Positions 1-16,140 of a DNA stretch of 64,000 nucleotides are shown here, one piece after another. Every line of letters begins with the position of its first letter. Position 1 is the first letter of the stretch. The translations under genes and the position numbers were made by a program. Under the pieces are notes generated by a model. The model saw nothing but the letters and a program-made list of their open reading frames with translations. It made no database searches and was not told the origin of the DNA. Where the stretch lies: NCBI RefSeq assembly GCF_000090795.2, contig NW_003546256.1, forward strand, positions 538,594 to 602,593. Reading direction: 5' to 3'. The DNA comes from Amphimedon queenslandica (lineage: Eukaryota > Porifera > Demospongiae > Haplosclerida > Niphatidae).

Positions 1-2199
1 TTTAGTGAGCTCTATGCTAGGCTAAAGGATGGAATGAGAACCATGAATTACCATAATACATGTACTGTACATGTAACTAGAAAATTTTAAGAGTAAAAAT
101 TCTGGTAGATTTGGCAAAATTTCATCGGTAGCTTCAAATTTTAATCAAATTAACACTTTTGAAAACTGCCACCAGTTATTCAAGCTACCATGCATGTACA
201 TGTACACAATACATTTATATTACTAACCCTTTGAGTGTGTTCATCCGATGCATGTGTAATCTTCTTGACAGAGAGACGCACGGAATTTCTATTAAAATTG
301 TGATACAAAATAGTTCACTTTTGTAAGGACTCCATGCATTTAAATTAGACTAACCTTTTCTCAATTTTATCCTCTTTATTTTTGGCAACATAACAGCGCA
401 GGATGAAGTCCACTCCACAAGGCTGCACATAATAGAAGGGAATGTTCATGTCAATGAAAGATATTGTAACAAAACAACCTTTTCTCCTTCCTGGGAACTG
501 GCATTTGGTGAAGGTTGCAGAGAAACTGATGACGGCAAACCAGGTTTAAGCTAAAAATAGAGCAACAAAGATTAAGTCATTAAACCAATGGAGGTAGATT
601 TTAGTGATGTTTTAGTTATCAAAAAACAGATTTTATTAGTTATAGTTAGTTTTAAGCAACGTGCGGAAAATTTTTATTAGTTTTTATTAGTTTCATGATG
701 CAATCATTTTCATATAGTTAGTTTTAGTTAGTTAACTAAAAGGCTTTTTGAAGACATTTAGTTATAGTTATAGGGTCAAAGTTTTAGTTTTTATTAGTTA
801 TTTTAGTTATTTTAGTTAGTTCACTCTACAAATTATTTATAGTTAGTTTTAGTTAGTTTTTGGAAGCAAAGCCTCATTTTTAGTTAGTTACAGTTAGTTT
901 TAGGAAATTCTTTTTTCATTTTAGTTAGTTATAGTTAGTTAACTAAAAGTCAAAAGACCAAACTAAAAGTGCTTTTAGTTTTAGTTATAGTTAACTAAAA
1001 CAACACTAGTAGATTTGTAGAAGATTAAAATCATTAAAAATTAATGATGCAATTGATTAATCTTCATCTACATGTATGTACATGTATAAGTATAAGGGAC
1101 TAGAGTCAGACAAAATGCTCATCATAACTTGCATTCAAACCTTTAACACCTTAAGCTTAAGTAATTGGTTCTACAGAGGCATACTTATAAAGTCTACCCC
1201 TATACCATATACATGTGTACACATAAAAAGTACCTCTGAATACTACTGTACTAAGAAGACAGGTACATGTAGTGTGGAACCATACCAATGGTGTCCTTAA
1301 GAGGTTACCATATAATAGTACATACCATTAGACAAATGTCATCAATATTAATAATTATATTTCTTATAAACACTAATTGAATTTGCTTACACTAAAGGTA
1401 AAGGGATAAGCATTCCTTCCCAATTTCTTAAGAAGTCTAACTTGTAGGAGAGTTAGGATCTGAGGCTTTGATGGATCAGGAGGAGGATAGACTTGAATTC
1501 TTTCCTACTCAAAGATTACTAGGAAACTTAAAAGTTGTAGGACTCACGTCAAGCAAATCCCTTCTATAGTTGAGCCCAAGGACATCAAGATCATCACGGC
1601 CATAACGAAACCCAACGAGTATTTGTGCAAATACTGAGAACAATAATAATGATAATAGGAGGAATGTATTTGTTTATGGTCACCTTTCCTATCCTTCTTC
1701 GCTTCCTTTTTAAAATATTCCGGATCAATGAGTATAACACCATCTGAAAACAGAATGATAATATATGCTCATGAACATACAAGCATACCCAATGGGTCAA
1801 CTTCTGTTACATGATCAACAAAGTCCCTTTTGCCTACATATACAGTTATCTAGAGGATGAGGGAGGTGATAATGGTTGGACTAAAGAGGTGTAGAGCTTA
1901 CCTTGGTGTTGGGAGAGGTCTTTTTGAAGACCCTAAAGTATAAGATCAAAAGACATGAAAGGAGAGCTTATCAAAACATTTACTGGTGCAGGAAAGCTTT
2001 GCTAGAAGTTACATCAAACATGCTGTCTGACTTACAAGACCCTAGCCGGCTTAGTTTACATGTACCAAGGCGTCCAATTCACTTAGTAACTGACTGTTAT
2101 AAGCTACCTTGTCCCATCTCTCTTGACGGTCTTGATAGCCGGGGGCTCTTCGTGATCCACTAGCTTGTCGGTTTCTTTAGGCTCGGTTGATTCAGCCAT
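1..2199 (-). CDS. Arrestin (beta/visual-type), 5' ten exons; 3' part outside window
   Basis: Arrestins bind phosphorylated, activated G-protein-coupled receptors in the cytoplasm, uncoupling them and linking them to endocytosis. Ten exons are readable: 2199-2108, 1932-1902, 1849-1789, 1743-1684, 1633-1548, 1504-1391, 550-479, 422-355, 288-228 and 21-1. Seen: VFKKTSPN, KRDFVDHV, DGVILIDPEY, FRYGRDDLDVLGLNYRRDLL (the arrestin signature), LLKKLGRNAYPFTF, LPSSVSLQP and PCGVDF. All are collinear with the arrestin N-domain. A short acidic N-terminal extension of about 30 residues precedes the conserved core. The start is the first ATG in frame with this exon. Introns are very small: the one between exons 7 and 8 is 56 bp. 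The intron at 551-1390 is the exception and holds a TTAGTTA-rich foldback repeat. The C-domain lies beyond base 1. Identity is secure; assignment to a vertebrate subtype is not possible. Confidence 0.93.
603..1006. repeat. TTAGTTA-rich foldback / MITE-like element in arrestin intron
   Basis: About 400 bp are built almost entirely from variants of TTTTAGTTA and its complement TAACTAAAA. The outer ends are imperfect inverted repeats: the left end reads TAGTGATGTTTTAGTTATCA and the right end, reverse-complemented, TAGTGTTGTTTTAGTTAACT (17 of 20 identical). Several internal inverted segments are also present. It fits a foldback or MITE-type non-autonomous element; no coding sequence is seen in it. 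Confidence 0.6.
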
Positions 2200-2477
2200 A
2201 TCTCCTTCTGGATGAGGGACAATAAGATACCGAACTACAACTCGATGAGAGAGACTGAAAATCACAGCATAACAAAACTAAAATTCTATATTAAATTTAA
2301 GTTGTGGGCGAGGCTAGCAAAATAAAACTATGTTTATTAACATTGATAACTATTACTTTTATAACTGTCACACATGATACATGTCAATGCTTTAGCACAT
2401 AATAATACTTTTGTTGTGCAAAATCATCTACTCTTGATAATATCAATAAAAGTATTTTTAATGCTTCAGCTCTTCAC

Positions 2478-3524
2478 TCAGCATGTTCTTCCTTTAGATG
2501 CAACAGTACAGTTGATATTCATAGCTTGACGAATGGCAGTAACACGTTTCTGGTTTATTCCTACATCTTTGAATGGTATCCAGCAGAATAGGGCACTCCA
2601 CAAAAAGCTAAGTGGCAAAGAAACAGGAAATATGCCAGTAGAGAAACCTTTCACTGATACAGTTGTCTCTAAGATAAAAAATACATTAGCAATTAAAATT
2701 AATTTTGACTCATTATAGACTACTGTAGTGCACTTTACAAGATTGGATGCATTTAGCTCAACAACAACGACCCTGTACAGGGTATTTTGTCAAAAATGGC
2801 TTTAAAAGAATTCTCTATTTTTATAATTTTTTTCTGATGCATATACATGTTCTTATGTTGCGTAGCAAGTTTGAGTTGAATCCAATCAAATTTGGATTTT
2901 TTACAATTTTTTTTGATTACTCCAAAATCGGGCCAAAGTCCCTGTACTATAGTACAGGGTCATTGGCCAAATTTCACCAAAAATGACTAAAAGAAAATTC
3001 TTCATTTTAATAAATTTTTCTGATACATATACACGTTCTTACGCTGTGTAGCAAGTTTGAGCTCATTTCAATCAAAATTAGATTTTTTTACAAATTTTGA
3101 CAGTTACTTAAAAATTGGGCAAAATTCCTTGTACTATATAACCTCAGACTAAACTATAAGCAGTATTAAATTTTTGTTCAGGTCTACTATAATAATAACT
3201 ACCTGATTGCATAAGACTTGCATCAATTTGTATCTCAATCACATCCAGCCAGTTGCATCTCCTAGTAAAGCTGAACAGCTGTATAAAGAGTCTTTCTTCA
3301 TCTGCTTCCTTGAGTTCCATCATCTCCTTGTCCTTATCAATGACAGACCTGATGCTCTTCAATATCTCATCAAAGGCCTGCTGAGGAGGCTCCTCCACTT
3401 CCCATACTTCACTGTACTGGTGAGGCGTCCTAATGCCTGGGAGCCATAATCCTGGTCTAAGGAGAGACTGTATAGAGGCCTGAGCTCTAGAAAGACAAAA
3501 TACATGAGAAGGTGAACTGTCCAT
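2478..3524 (-). CDS. Unrecognised 170 aa protein, paralogue of the divergent gene at 3640
   Basis: Two exons, 3524-3203 and 2668-2478, joined by a GT-AG intron that contains satellite repeats. The start is the first ATG. It gives 170 aa, exactly the length of the neighbouring paralogue. Shared blocks with that paralogue are RPGLWLPG near the N-terminus, a QAFDEI helix, CNWLDVIEI in the middle, and a hydrophobic C-terminal segment with FSTG, WIPF and a final RxxAIRxA stretch. The order (central WLDVVEI-like strand, later IPF and R..AIR motif) faintly recalls DUF1499, but I would not assign it. No signal peptide is clear; the hydrophobic stretch at about 115-135 could be buried or membrane-associated. 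The gene reads away from its partner across about 115 bp. Confidence 0.7.
2771..3135. repeat. 186-bp palindromic satellite, about two units, inverted orientation
   Basis: Two units, each carrying the CCCTGTACTATAGTACAGGG palindrome or a shortened form (CCCTGTACAGGG at 2771; full form at 2940). The element-specific motif TACATGTTCTTATGTTG also recurs. They sit in the intron of the 170 aa gene and are reversed relative to the array at 10170-11135. Confidence 0.85.
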
Positions 3525-3576
3525 AATTTCACACTTCACACAACTTCTCGCCTTCTCACCTTGTTTCTCCCACGCG

Positions 3577-3584
3577 TATAAATA
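3577..3584 (+). promoter_or_regulatory. TATA box in the shared divergent promoter
   Basis: TATAAATA lies 56 bp upstream of the ATG at 3640, inside the roughly 115-bp spacer between two head-to-head paralogues. Position and sequence fit a core promoter for the plus-strand gene. Whether it also drives the minus gene is unknown. Confidence 0.5.
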
Positions 3585-3639
3585 GATCTAACTGCCACAC
3601 CCATCCTCCTTATCATCATTATTATTCAATATTCAGCTC

Positions 3640-4553
3640 ATGGCTAAATCTTGCTGCTTTGCTCAGTGTCAAGGGCCGATTCAGGCTGCCATTAGACCAG
3701 GCCTATGGTTACCTGGTGTAAGGAACTTGCATCTAGCTACTGAGACTTGGACAATATCTTCATCTCCACAAGTGAGTCGCAGGAATCAAGCTCCGTTTAA
3801 AATAATAATAATTATGTATATTTCTGATTGGATGTATAACCTGATCTCCTCGATAATTATCTCTCTTTTTCAGGCAGCATTTGATGCTATAGTGGAAGCA
3901 GTAGGTTCTATTGCTGACGAAGAAAATCTTATAATAAGAAAAGAGAGAAAGGCTGAGCTATATCTTGAGATATGGTCGTACACTCCTTATTGTAACTGGC
4001 TTGATATTGTGGAGATCAGACTTCATGATGTGCAACCAGACTCCAGCACTAATAATGGTGAGTCAGTAAGTCTAATGGCTATGGTAAAAGATCATGAGGT
4101 ATGCTGTGACATCCTGATTGTAGTATACAGTAGTAAGGCCTGTACTATGTCAGGATGTCTCACAACTAACTGCTTACTGCTTAAGTGATTTAATTGTGGG
4201 TATGCATACAGCTAAGTATGGCAATGTTTACAATAAATCAAGTCTGCTTGGGGAGTGTGTGTATGTTAACGTTGCTACATTTCATTTTTAATAAACATTG
4301 TTGAAGCATGGGAAATTGGGAATAGGTTATCATTGATATGACAATTTATCTTTCAGAAACAATAGCTGAGGCACGGTCTTTCTCAAGTGGTCTATTCCCA
4401 GCTTGCTGTCCTTTGGGATTTATTTTCAGTTCTATATTCTTCTGGGTCCCTTTCTCTGGGAATAATTTCAATACGCATCGACTGGAGGCTATCAGGAAAG
4501 CGATCACTAGTGCAGCTGTTACTGTTTCTGATGAAGGACCCACCTGCTGCTGA
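3640..4553 (+). CDS. Unrecognised 170 aa protein, paralogue of the divergent gene at 2478
   Basis: Three exons, 3640-3771, 3874-4057 and 4357-4553, give 170 aa. Landmarks are a Cys-rich start (MAKSCCFAQCQ), RPGLWLPG at about 19-26, QAAFDAIVEAV, CNWLDIVEIRL, then FSSGLFPACCPLGF, a hydrophobic run, FWVPFSGN and HRLEAIRKA. The same blocks occur in the same order in the minus-strand neighbour, so the two arose by inverted duplication. They differ in exon number: this gene has one extra intron after SSSPQ. The layout weakly resembles DUF1499 proteins; this is a guess from motif order only. Function unknown. Confidence 0.72.
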
Positions 4554-4779
4554 TTCAGTTTGAACATTACTATTATTATTATTCACGTTTTTTAATCAAA
4601 ATACTCTCATAGCTGTATTAATAATGCATTTTTATTGTAAAGATTAAGTTTACATTTTGATTTTGTCCCACCCAAGAGTCATCTTATAAGCACTACAACA
4701 AAGTAATTCAAGAAACTTTTATTCAACAATAATTATAGTTACACAATGACGATTATTCATTATTACTGCATATACTGAG

Positions 4780-9154
<4,375 letters not shown>

Positions 9155-9337
9155 GTCTCTTGAAATAGTAGACAGCTTGGCAAATGTCAAAAATTATTAC
9201 TGATGATAGACCACACCCTAACAACGCCTACCAAAATGTGTGAATAATTAATTAGTACCTCAGCTCAGCCCCACCTACTTTTTAGCCCCACCCCACATTG
9301 TTTTTGCAGCAATAAAACACCAAAAATTATTATAATC

Positions 9338-11481
9338 ATGCTCTCTTTATCCAGTACAATTCCTTTATCACCAGACCACAGCATACCAATACTAGGACTA
9401 GGAGTGTATCTGGCGGATGATACAACAGGAGCTTCACTGAGCGCCATTAGAACTGGGTACAGACTCCTGGACACTGCAACAGATTACAGGAATGAAGCTG
9501 AGGTTGGTAAGGCTGTGAAAGAGTGTGGCCTCTCACGTGATCAGATATTCGTTACAACTAAACTCTGGGTCACTGATCATGGGCGTGAGAAAACGCTCAA
9601 GGCGTTTCATAGCAGTTTGAAAAGGTGAGAAATTTTTACGTGCGAAAGTTTTAATGTTTTGTGATAGGTTGGACTTAGATTACGTTGATCTTTATCTCAT
9701 TCACTCACCGTCTGGTGGACATATACTGGAAACATGGGACACATTAATTGAACTTCAGAAACAAGGACTAATTAAGTATGTGGGCGGTGGTGACTTTAAT
9801 AATAATTAATAATTTTTGCAGGTCTATTGGTGTTTCTAATTTCAATGTTCTTCATTTGCAAAAACTTATGGAAGCACGCCCACATGCTAAACCAGCTGGT
9901 AATTAAGTAATATTTAATTTATTCTTTTTTTCTCCTTGTCTCAGTTAATCAAATAGAAGTAACTCCGTTTCTTACCAGAGATGAGGTAGTCTCTTACTGC
10001 CAGTCACAGAACATCGTCGTTGAAGCTTATTCTCCTTTGACGAAAGGAAGCCTACTAAATGATCCTGGGCTAGTCGCTATTGCTAAGAAGTTAGTAACGC
10101 CAACAGCACCTCGTGTACTGATTGCATTCCTTACCATGTGCTTAGGGTTTTAACAAAGCCATGCTATTATTAAGTGAGCTAAAAAGCATACTTGGCTTTT
10201 GGAGCAAATTAAAAAATTTATAAAAAATTTAAATATGATCGAAATCAGCTCAAATTTTCTACACAACATAAAAACATGTATATATATCAGGAAAAATATT
10301 AAGATGGAGATTTCCCTCTTTTTTGTTTTTGGCAAAATTTGGCCAAAATCCCTGTACAGGGACTTTGGCCTGATTTTGGAGCAACTTTAAAAATTTGTAA
10401 AAAATCCAGATGTGATCGGAATCAGTTCAAACTTTCTACACAACATAAGAACATGTATATGTATCAGGAAACATTATAAAAATTGAGAATTCTCTCCTAG
10501 TCATTTTTGGCAAAATTTGGCCAAAATCCCTGTACTATAGTACAGGGACTTTGGCCTGATTTTGGAGCAACTTTAAAAATATGTAAAAAATCCAGATGTG
10601 ATCGGAATCAGTTCAAACTTTCTACACAATATAAGAACATGTATATGTATCAGAAAACATTATAAAAATGGAGAATTCTCTCCTAGTCATTTTTGGCAAA
10701 ATTTGGCCAAAATCCCTGTACTATAGTACAGGGACTTTGGCCTGATTTTGGAGCAACTTTAAAAATATGTAAAAAATCCAGATGTGATCGGAATCAGTTC
10801 AAACTTTCTACACAACATAAGAACATGTATATGTATCAGGAAACATTATAAAAATTGAGAATTCTCTCCTAGTCATTTTTGGCAAAATTTGGCCAAAATC
10901 CCTGTACTATAGTACAGGGACTTTGGCCTGATTTTGAAGCAACTTTAAAAATATGTAAAAAATTCAGATGTGATTGGAATCAGTTTAAACTTTCTACACA
11001 ACATAAGAACATGTATATGTATCAGAAAACATTATAAAAATGGAGAATTCTCTCCTAGTCATTTTTGGCGAAATTTGGCCAAAATCCCTGTACTATAGTA
11101 CAGGGACTTTGGCTTGATTTTTGAGCAACTTAAAAAATATTTGCAAAAAAATCATTTTTGTCACAAAGTGCCCACTATATAGAGGCTCCATATTACTACA
11201 TTATTATTTTATAATAAGGTACAACAAGTCTCCAGCCCAGTGTCTCATAAGGTGGTCACTACAAAGGGGGTTTGTCTGCATACCCAAAAGCAGCAATGAA
11301 AAAAGGATCAAGGAAAATGCTGATATTTTTGATTTTGAGATATCGTCCGAAGACATGGCTACCATGGTAAATTAAACAAGGATGAAATAGGTTGATGTAT
11401 TTTTTAAACCCACAGAACAGCTGGAATAGAAATGCTTGGTTTGACTGGGATGTAATTGATACTGCTGGCTGGTTGCCGTAA
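9338..11481 (+). CDS. Aldo-keto reductase
   Basis: Predicted cytosolic NADPH-dependent reductase of aldehydes and ketones. Six exons (9338-9624, 9668-9775, 9822-9898, 9945-10089, 11219-11366, 11416-11481) total 276 aa, the usual compact AKR size. Seen: PILGLGVY; LDTATDYRNEAEVG with the catalytic Asp and Tyr; TTKLW with the Lys; DLYLIHSP with the His; IGVSNFN; VNQIEVTPF; VEAYSPLTKGSL; and IPKSSNEKRIKEN (NADPH-binding Lys/Ser/Arg). The barrel and cofactor site look complete. The short C-terminus resembles prokaryote-like AKR groups (2,5-diketogluconate-reductase type) rather than AKR1. The introns are GT-AG and small except intron 4, which is filled by the 186-bp satellite. It converges on the mitochondrial carrier gene, with 78 bp between stop codons. 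Confidence 0.93.
10170..11135. repeat. 186-bp satellite array, about five tandem units
   Basis: The palindrome CCCTGTACTATAGTACAGGG occurs at 10528, 10714, 10900 and 11086, exactly 186 bp apart. A 12-bp core version at 10350 is in register. Each unit also carries an ACACAACATAAGAACATGTA block and TTTTTGGCAAAATTTGGCC. The array fills intron 4 of the aldo-keto reductase. Units differ by only a few bases, so the array is young or homogenised. Confidence 0.97.
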
Positions 11482-11529
11482 CGATTTATGGCCGAAATGG
11501 ACAATCTAGTTTTACTATTACAAAACTTG

Positions 11530-11559
<30 letters not shown>

Positions 11560-11561
<2 letters not shown>

Positions 11562-12219
11562 ATTTTTTCAGTCTTCCTAATAAAGCGTCTCTTACTAGTA
11601 AACTAATAGCAACTGATGGCATTATTTTAAGATATGTCACACTGAGGCCTGAAAATAATTCTCTCAGGGATCTTGCAGCTGCTCCAGACACTTGCAGTCT
11701 TCGCCTTATTACATCAAGTGGATATACAGCCTTGGGAGAGAGAGAGAGGAGAAAAAAAGAGACACTTATAATGTCAAACAGATGGATTTGTTTATTACTG
11801 TTTGTGCAGTAGCTCCAGCAAGTGCTCCACAAGTTAAAAAGAGCATTGGGCTTGGTGTCAGCCCATGCAGTGTTGCTTTGTGTTTCAAAAGGTCATAGCT
11901 TGCTTGTTGGACGGCTATGAATGGAGCTATTGCTAGCAGCGTTGGACCTAGTCCCTTGTATAAACCGCGGAGTTGCTCTTGTTGATAAATTATTCGAATT
12001 CTTTGAGCCAAACCTAGTGGATCAACAATGATAACATAAAATTGTTCTGTTGTTGATTATACTAACTGTGTTTATTCGCAGTGTCTATAGTAACCTGTGC
12101 TCTAATTAGGTCTATTGGATGAGTGAGGATTGTAGCAAAACAACCAGCGAATGCTCCCACTCCCATTCTCACCATTGTATTCACCTTTACATTATCTGAT
12201 GTACCATCTAGTGGGAAAT

Positions 12220-12257
<38 letters not shown>

Positions 12258-13129
12258 GTTCATTAAGGATAGAAAAGGAGGAAGTGGGTCTAATTTTTAA
12301 TTACTTGTGCAATGTTGGCATAGGCAAGACAAACAAGCCCTGAAAATGGAAGCACACGTAAACAATTCAACCCATTGCCAGCATACAGTCCTCTCCATGT
12401 CTCCATTTTTATGATATTATTAAAAGTGGAAACCAACCTTGCTTCACCATTAGTCTAAAAGCATAGTAAGAGAGAAAAGGAGGGAGAAGGAGGATAACGT
12501 TGGATTAATAATAAGTACATACTACTAACTTGGGCTAATATTTTGATTTTTTCTAAAGGTGCAGTTGCAGTCCTCGACACAATCCCTGCTGTTCCTCCGG
12601 CAAATAGTGTCAAGCCAATCTTCATCGAAGGAGGTGGGATGACAGGCGGAGCTAAATCCGAACCGACGTCAACAGATAAACCGCTCGACCATTGTTCCAG
12701 TACAGCACGGACGGATGGAGATGGGAGAGAAATAAAATATTCTGAGAATTCGTTAAAATCGACGCGGCCATTCTTATCTTTATCAACTTGAGCTAGCAGT
12801 GCTTTTAGTTCCCTCCCATTCACTGATTGGCCTAGCCTCTTAAAGGCATCTTCTAATTCAGCCACACTTATCTCCCCGCTCTTGTCTTTGTCGATATTAT
12901 CAAACACTCCCTGAAGAGACTGAGTATAAAATGAACAGAATTCTTCAAAATCGAGCAAGCGATCACCACTCGAGTCAGCTCTTAGGAATCTTCTCTTTTC
13001 ATCTTCTGTTAGCTTTATGGAGAGGTCAGAGCAGGCTAGAGAGAGCTCTTCCAGAGATATATTCCCGCTTCCATCTTTATCTAGCTTATTAAACAATGAT
13101 AACAGCTTGTCTTTCACTTTCTCATTCAT
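11560..13129 (-). CDS. Calcium-binding mitochondrial ATP-Mg/Pi carrier (SCaMC type)
   Basis: Inner-membrane exchanger of ATP-Mg for phosphate, switched on by cytosolic calcium through an N-terminal EF-hand domain. Five exons (13129-12530, 12454-12305, 12220-12067, 12013-11799, 11730-11560) give 429 aa. Four EF loops are seen: DKDGSGNISLEE at about 17-28, DSSGDRLLDFEE at 52-63, DKDKSGEISVAE at 80-91 and DKDKNGRVDFNE at 116-127. All four keep the calcium ligands. The three mitochondrial-carrier signatures are PLEKIK, HPIDLIRAQ and YPLDVIRRR, each followed by the expected aromatic/Gly motifs (WRGLYAGN, RGLYKGLGP). The family is SLC25A23/24/25; I cannot choose among them. The last exon ends shortly after the sixth helix, so the C-terminus is short. 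Confidence 0.95.
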
Positions 13130-13466
13130 AATTCTTCCCCTGCTAATAACACACCTACTTCTTCTAATCTTCTATTTTTATTATTGATTGATTTAATATA
13201 AGAACTTTTGCTTGTTTGCACCTTTTTGCTTGTCTTGTTCGCACTGTTGTCTTTTCATTAAAATAATTACAATTCATGTCTCCACTTAAAATCAATGATA
13301 TTAAATAAAACAGCTTGAGTGTGATTGAGTAAAATCAAGAGAAATCATAGAAATGGCAAAAAATAATAATAATAGCGATGGGCAAAAAATGAAATAATAA
13401 CTGTTTTACATAATCAATATTGAAAATTACACTCTTATATGCACACGATTGCTGTTATAACATCCT

Positions 13467-16090
13467 TCATAGTATACTGGCTTCATCAACCTCAATTGCC
13501 AACTCGTCTTTATCAACAAATCCGTCAGTATCATCAGGAAAATCAAGACCTTGTTCACCTTTTTTTTGTTTATAAACAACCTGACTCTAGCAAGATAATA
13601 ATGAAGCAGTAATTATCAGAAAATGTAAAAATGGGGGTGCTTTTGAAATGCCTGCATGTTTTCTGTATAACAACTCATGCTTTTCCCCCCAGACTTTGGC
13701 ATACTTTGTATCAGCTCAGAATATTAAAAATAAGCATACATAATAATTACCTGAGGTCCTGAGACTGGCCTCTTGAGTCTAAGGTACAACACTACACCTC
13801 CAATCACAACCACCAGGATTATCAGGACTAACAGGAATACCGCCACCAGACCAATGCCAACCTCAGCACCTGTCGATAAGGAGGTTCTTGGAGGAGTTGT
13901 GGTCTGTGGAGGGCCTGAAGTAATTGTAGGAAGAGGAGGAGAGGAAGTTAAAAAAGATGGAGTAAAAATTTGTCGTGTGGAGGAGACTAAAAAAGATGAA
14001 GTATAAATTGGTCGTGTGGTTACAGCTGTGTGCAGACACATTGAGCGAGAGAGGGGGGAGAGAGAAGAGTACAAACAATTAGAGAAATGATATCAAATGT
14101 AGCAATAGTAAATAAGTAAAAATAAAGAAGCCACACACGACACAATGCATATACCATAGTTGAACTCACTTGGTCTCACAGTTGAGGTCTGGCAGGTTGA
14201 AACAGCCTACAAAGTAATCAGTATAAATAAAAGGTACAAAATACATTAGTAATTACTTGATTATGGCAGCCAGCGATGAACCATTCTTGTCTATGCCTGT
14301 CTATTCCATCAGAACATCTAAAAAAATTAAAAAAGAACAACAACAATAATAATAAACAAAAAACAAACAACAGCGATGATAATAATAATAACTATAATAA
14401 CTAATACCTTGATAAATTTGCACACCAAGCACAATTAAAAATTCCTTGCTTGCTGATGTTAGAGCAACTTTCACATGAGTTAGCAATAATGCAATCTAGT
14501 TTACTGGAGTATGCAACAATTTACAAAGACGAGAGTGCTTACTTGGCACTGGCGTAATGACGTAAGCAGTGTTCGATAATTCCTGCGTCTTGTTGAGTTG
14601 TATACGTGAGTATTCATAAATATAACGAATGATTCCTAAAGAAGATGAATGAGAATAAAAATTACAGAAATAAAAACAAATAGACTCACGTCCGAATCGA
14701 TCAATCACGTCAACATAGAAAGAATCAGCCAGTCCAACTTCAACGGGATGCTCATCATTATTGATCTTATTTATGGGCAATGGTATCTGCAATGAACAAG
14801 AAGTTGTGATGATTATGATGATAACAATAATGTTAAAAGTATATATGTACAGTATAATGAAGTTTGTACCTCACGGTATGCAAAATGAATGGTACCATCA
14901 GGAAAGAGGGAGACTTGAAATGTAAACTCGCCATCTATAAAAACAAAATAACGATAATAAATACAGAGAAGTAGAGGGGGATTAAACGATAAAGAGCAGA
15001 GATTATTGAATAAGAGAGAGAGAGTGTGTGGAGATTGATAGGCCATACCGTTAATGTGATCATCATTATGGACGCCTTCCCACTGAACAGTGAATCTGTT
15101 TGCTACAAAAAATATATATTATTTTGAAAATAGAATAACAATAAAAAATAACAGAACAAGAACAAGATAAACTACATTACTGATACATGTCACTGCCAGT
15201 TGTCCAATGCCATGTATAAATATCTATACCATATGTTTATGAAGCAACAGAATATGTTAATGCATAATTGTGGCCCAGTTTACAACTAGACAGGAACTTT
15301 TACAGAAAAGAAGTAAACACATACTCTTACGCTCATTATTACCTGTACTGTAGACCAGTATTTTAGCAGTGTCGTTGAGCGAAGGATTAAAATTAGCTTG
15401 TAAAGGTGCAATGAATTGTGTCAAGTGGATCTGACTGTGATAAAATGTGCCAGTGTATAGAAAACCTTTTAAAAGAGTAAGAAATACGTGTGAAACTATA
15501 TACAATATTATATTCCTTATCTCTCTCACTCTTCTCTCTCTCTCTCTCTTACCTCCAGTGGATACGGCTATTCTATCAAGTATGTGTCCATAAAAGGGAA
15601 AAGGGAAGGGCATTCTCCATACCTACATAGCATAATACAATATTTACATGTCAACACATGACAGGAAACATATGCATGTAGTCACGTCAGGGCTGAGGCT
15701 ACTATACATTACACATGACTTGGTGTTTATATGGCTAGCAGCTACATGTACATGTATGGCTACATGTATATTAACATGTAAGGTGTTAGTATGAACATCT
15801 TGATATAATCTCACTCTTTACTATTATCAGTTGATAATCACCCACCAATACTACACTATAGACTATTATCAAGACTACCTATATTATGCATTCTTCCTAT
15901 TATTTACATAACTTTCCCTCCCTCCCTCCCCTCTCTCTCCTTCTCTCTTCTTTTACCACATAATAACGAAAGAGTTCCTGGATGGCTGTCTCATTCACGC
16001 CTTCTCTGCCTTTCAGTTCAAACCAGTAGGAGTCACCACGAGATATGTACTGAGACCGATAGTAGACATGATGATCCTAACAGCAACAAC

Positions 16091-16140
<50 letters not shown>

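Noticed and set aside
3525-3539. Longer start for the minus-strand 170 aa gene
   Set aside because: The upstream codon in frame is GTG, not ATG. The ATG at 3524 also gives the same length as the paralogue.
4357-4553. Minus-strand frames opposite the last exon of the 3640 gene
   Set aside because: The plus strand aligns exon for exon with the paralogue; the opposite frames are shadows.
9265-9474. Minus-strand frame over the aldo-keto reductase first exon
   Set aside because: It is the antisense shadow of exon 1, with no splice context or family similarity.
10170-11135. CRISPR or bacterial repeat array with 186-bp spacing
   Set aside because: Whole units, not just short repeats, are conserved, and the array lies in a spliced intron. 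It is a satellite.
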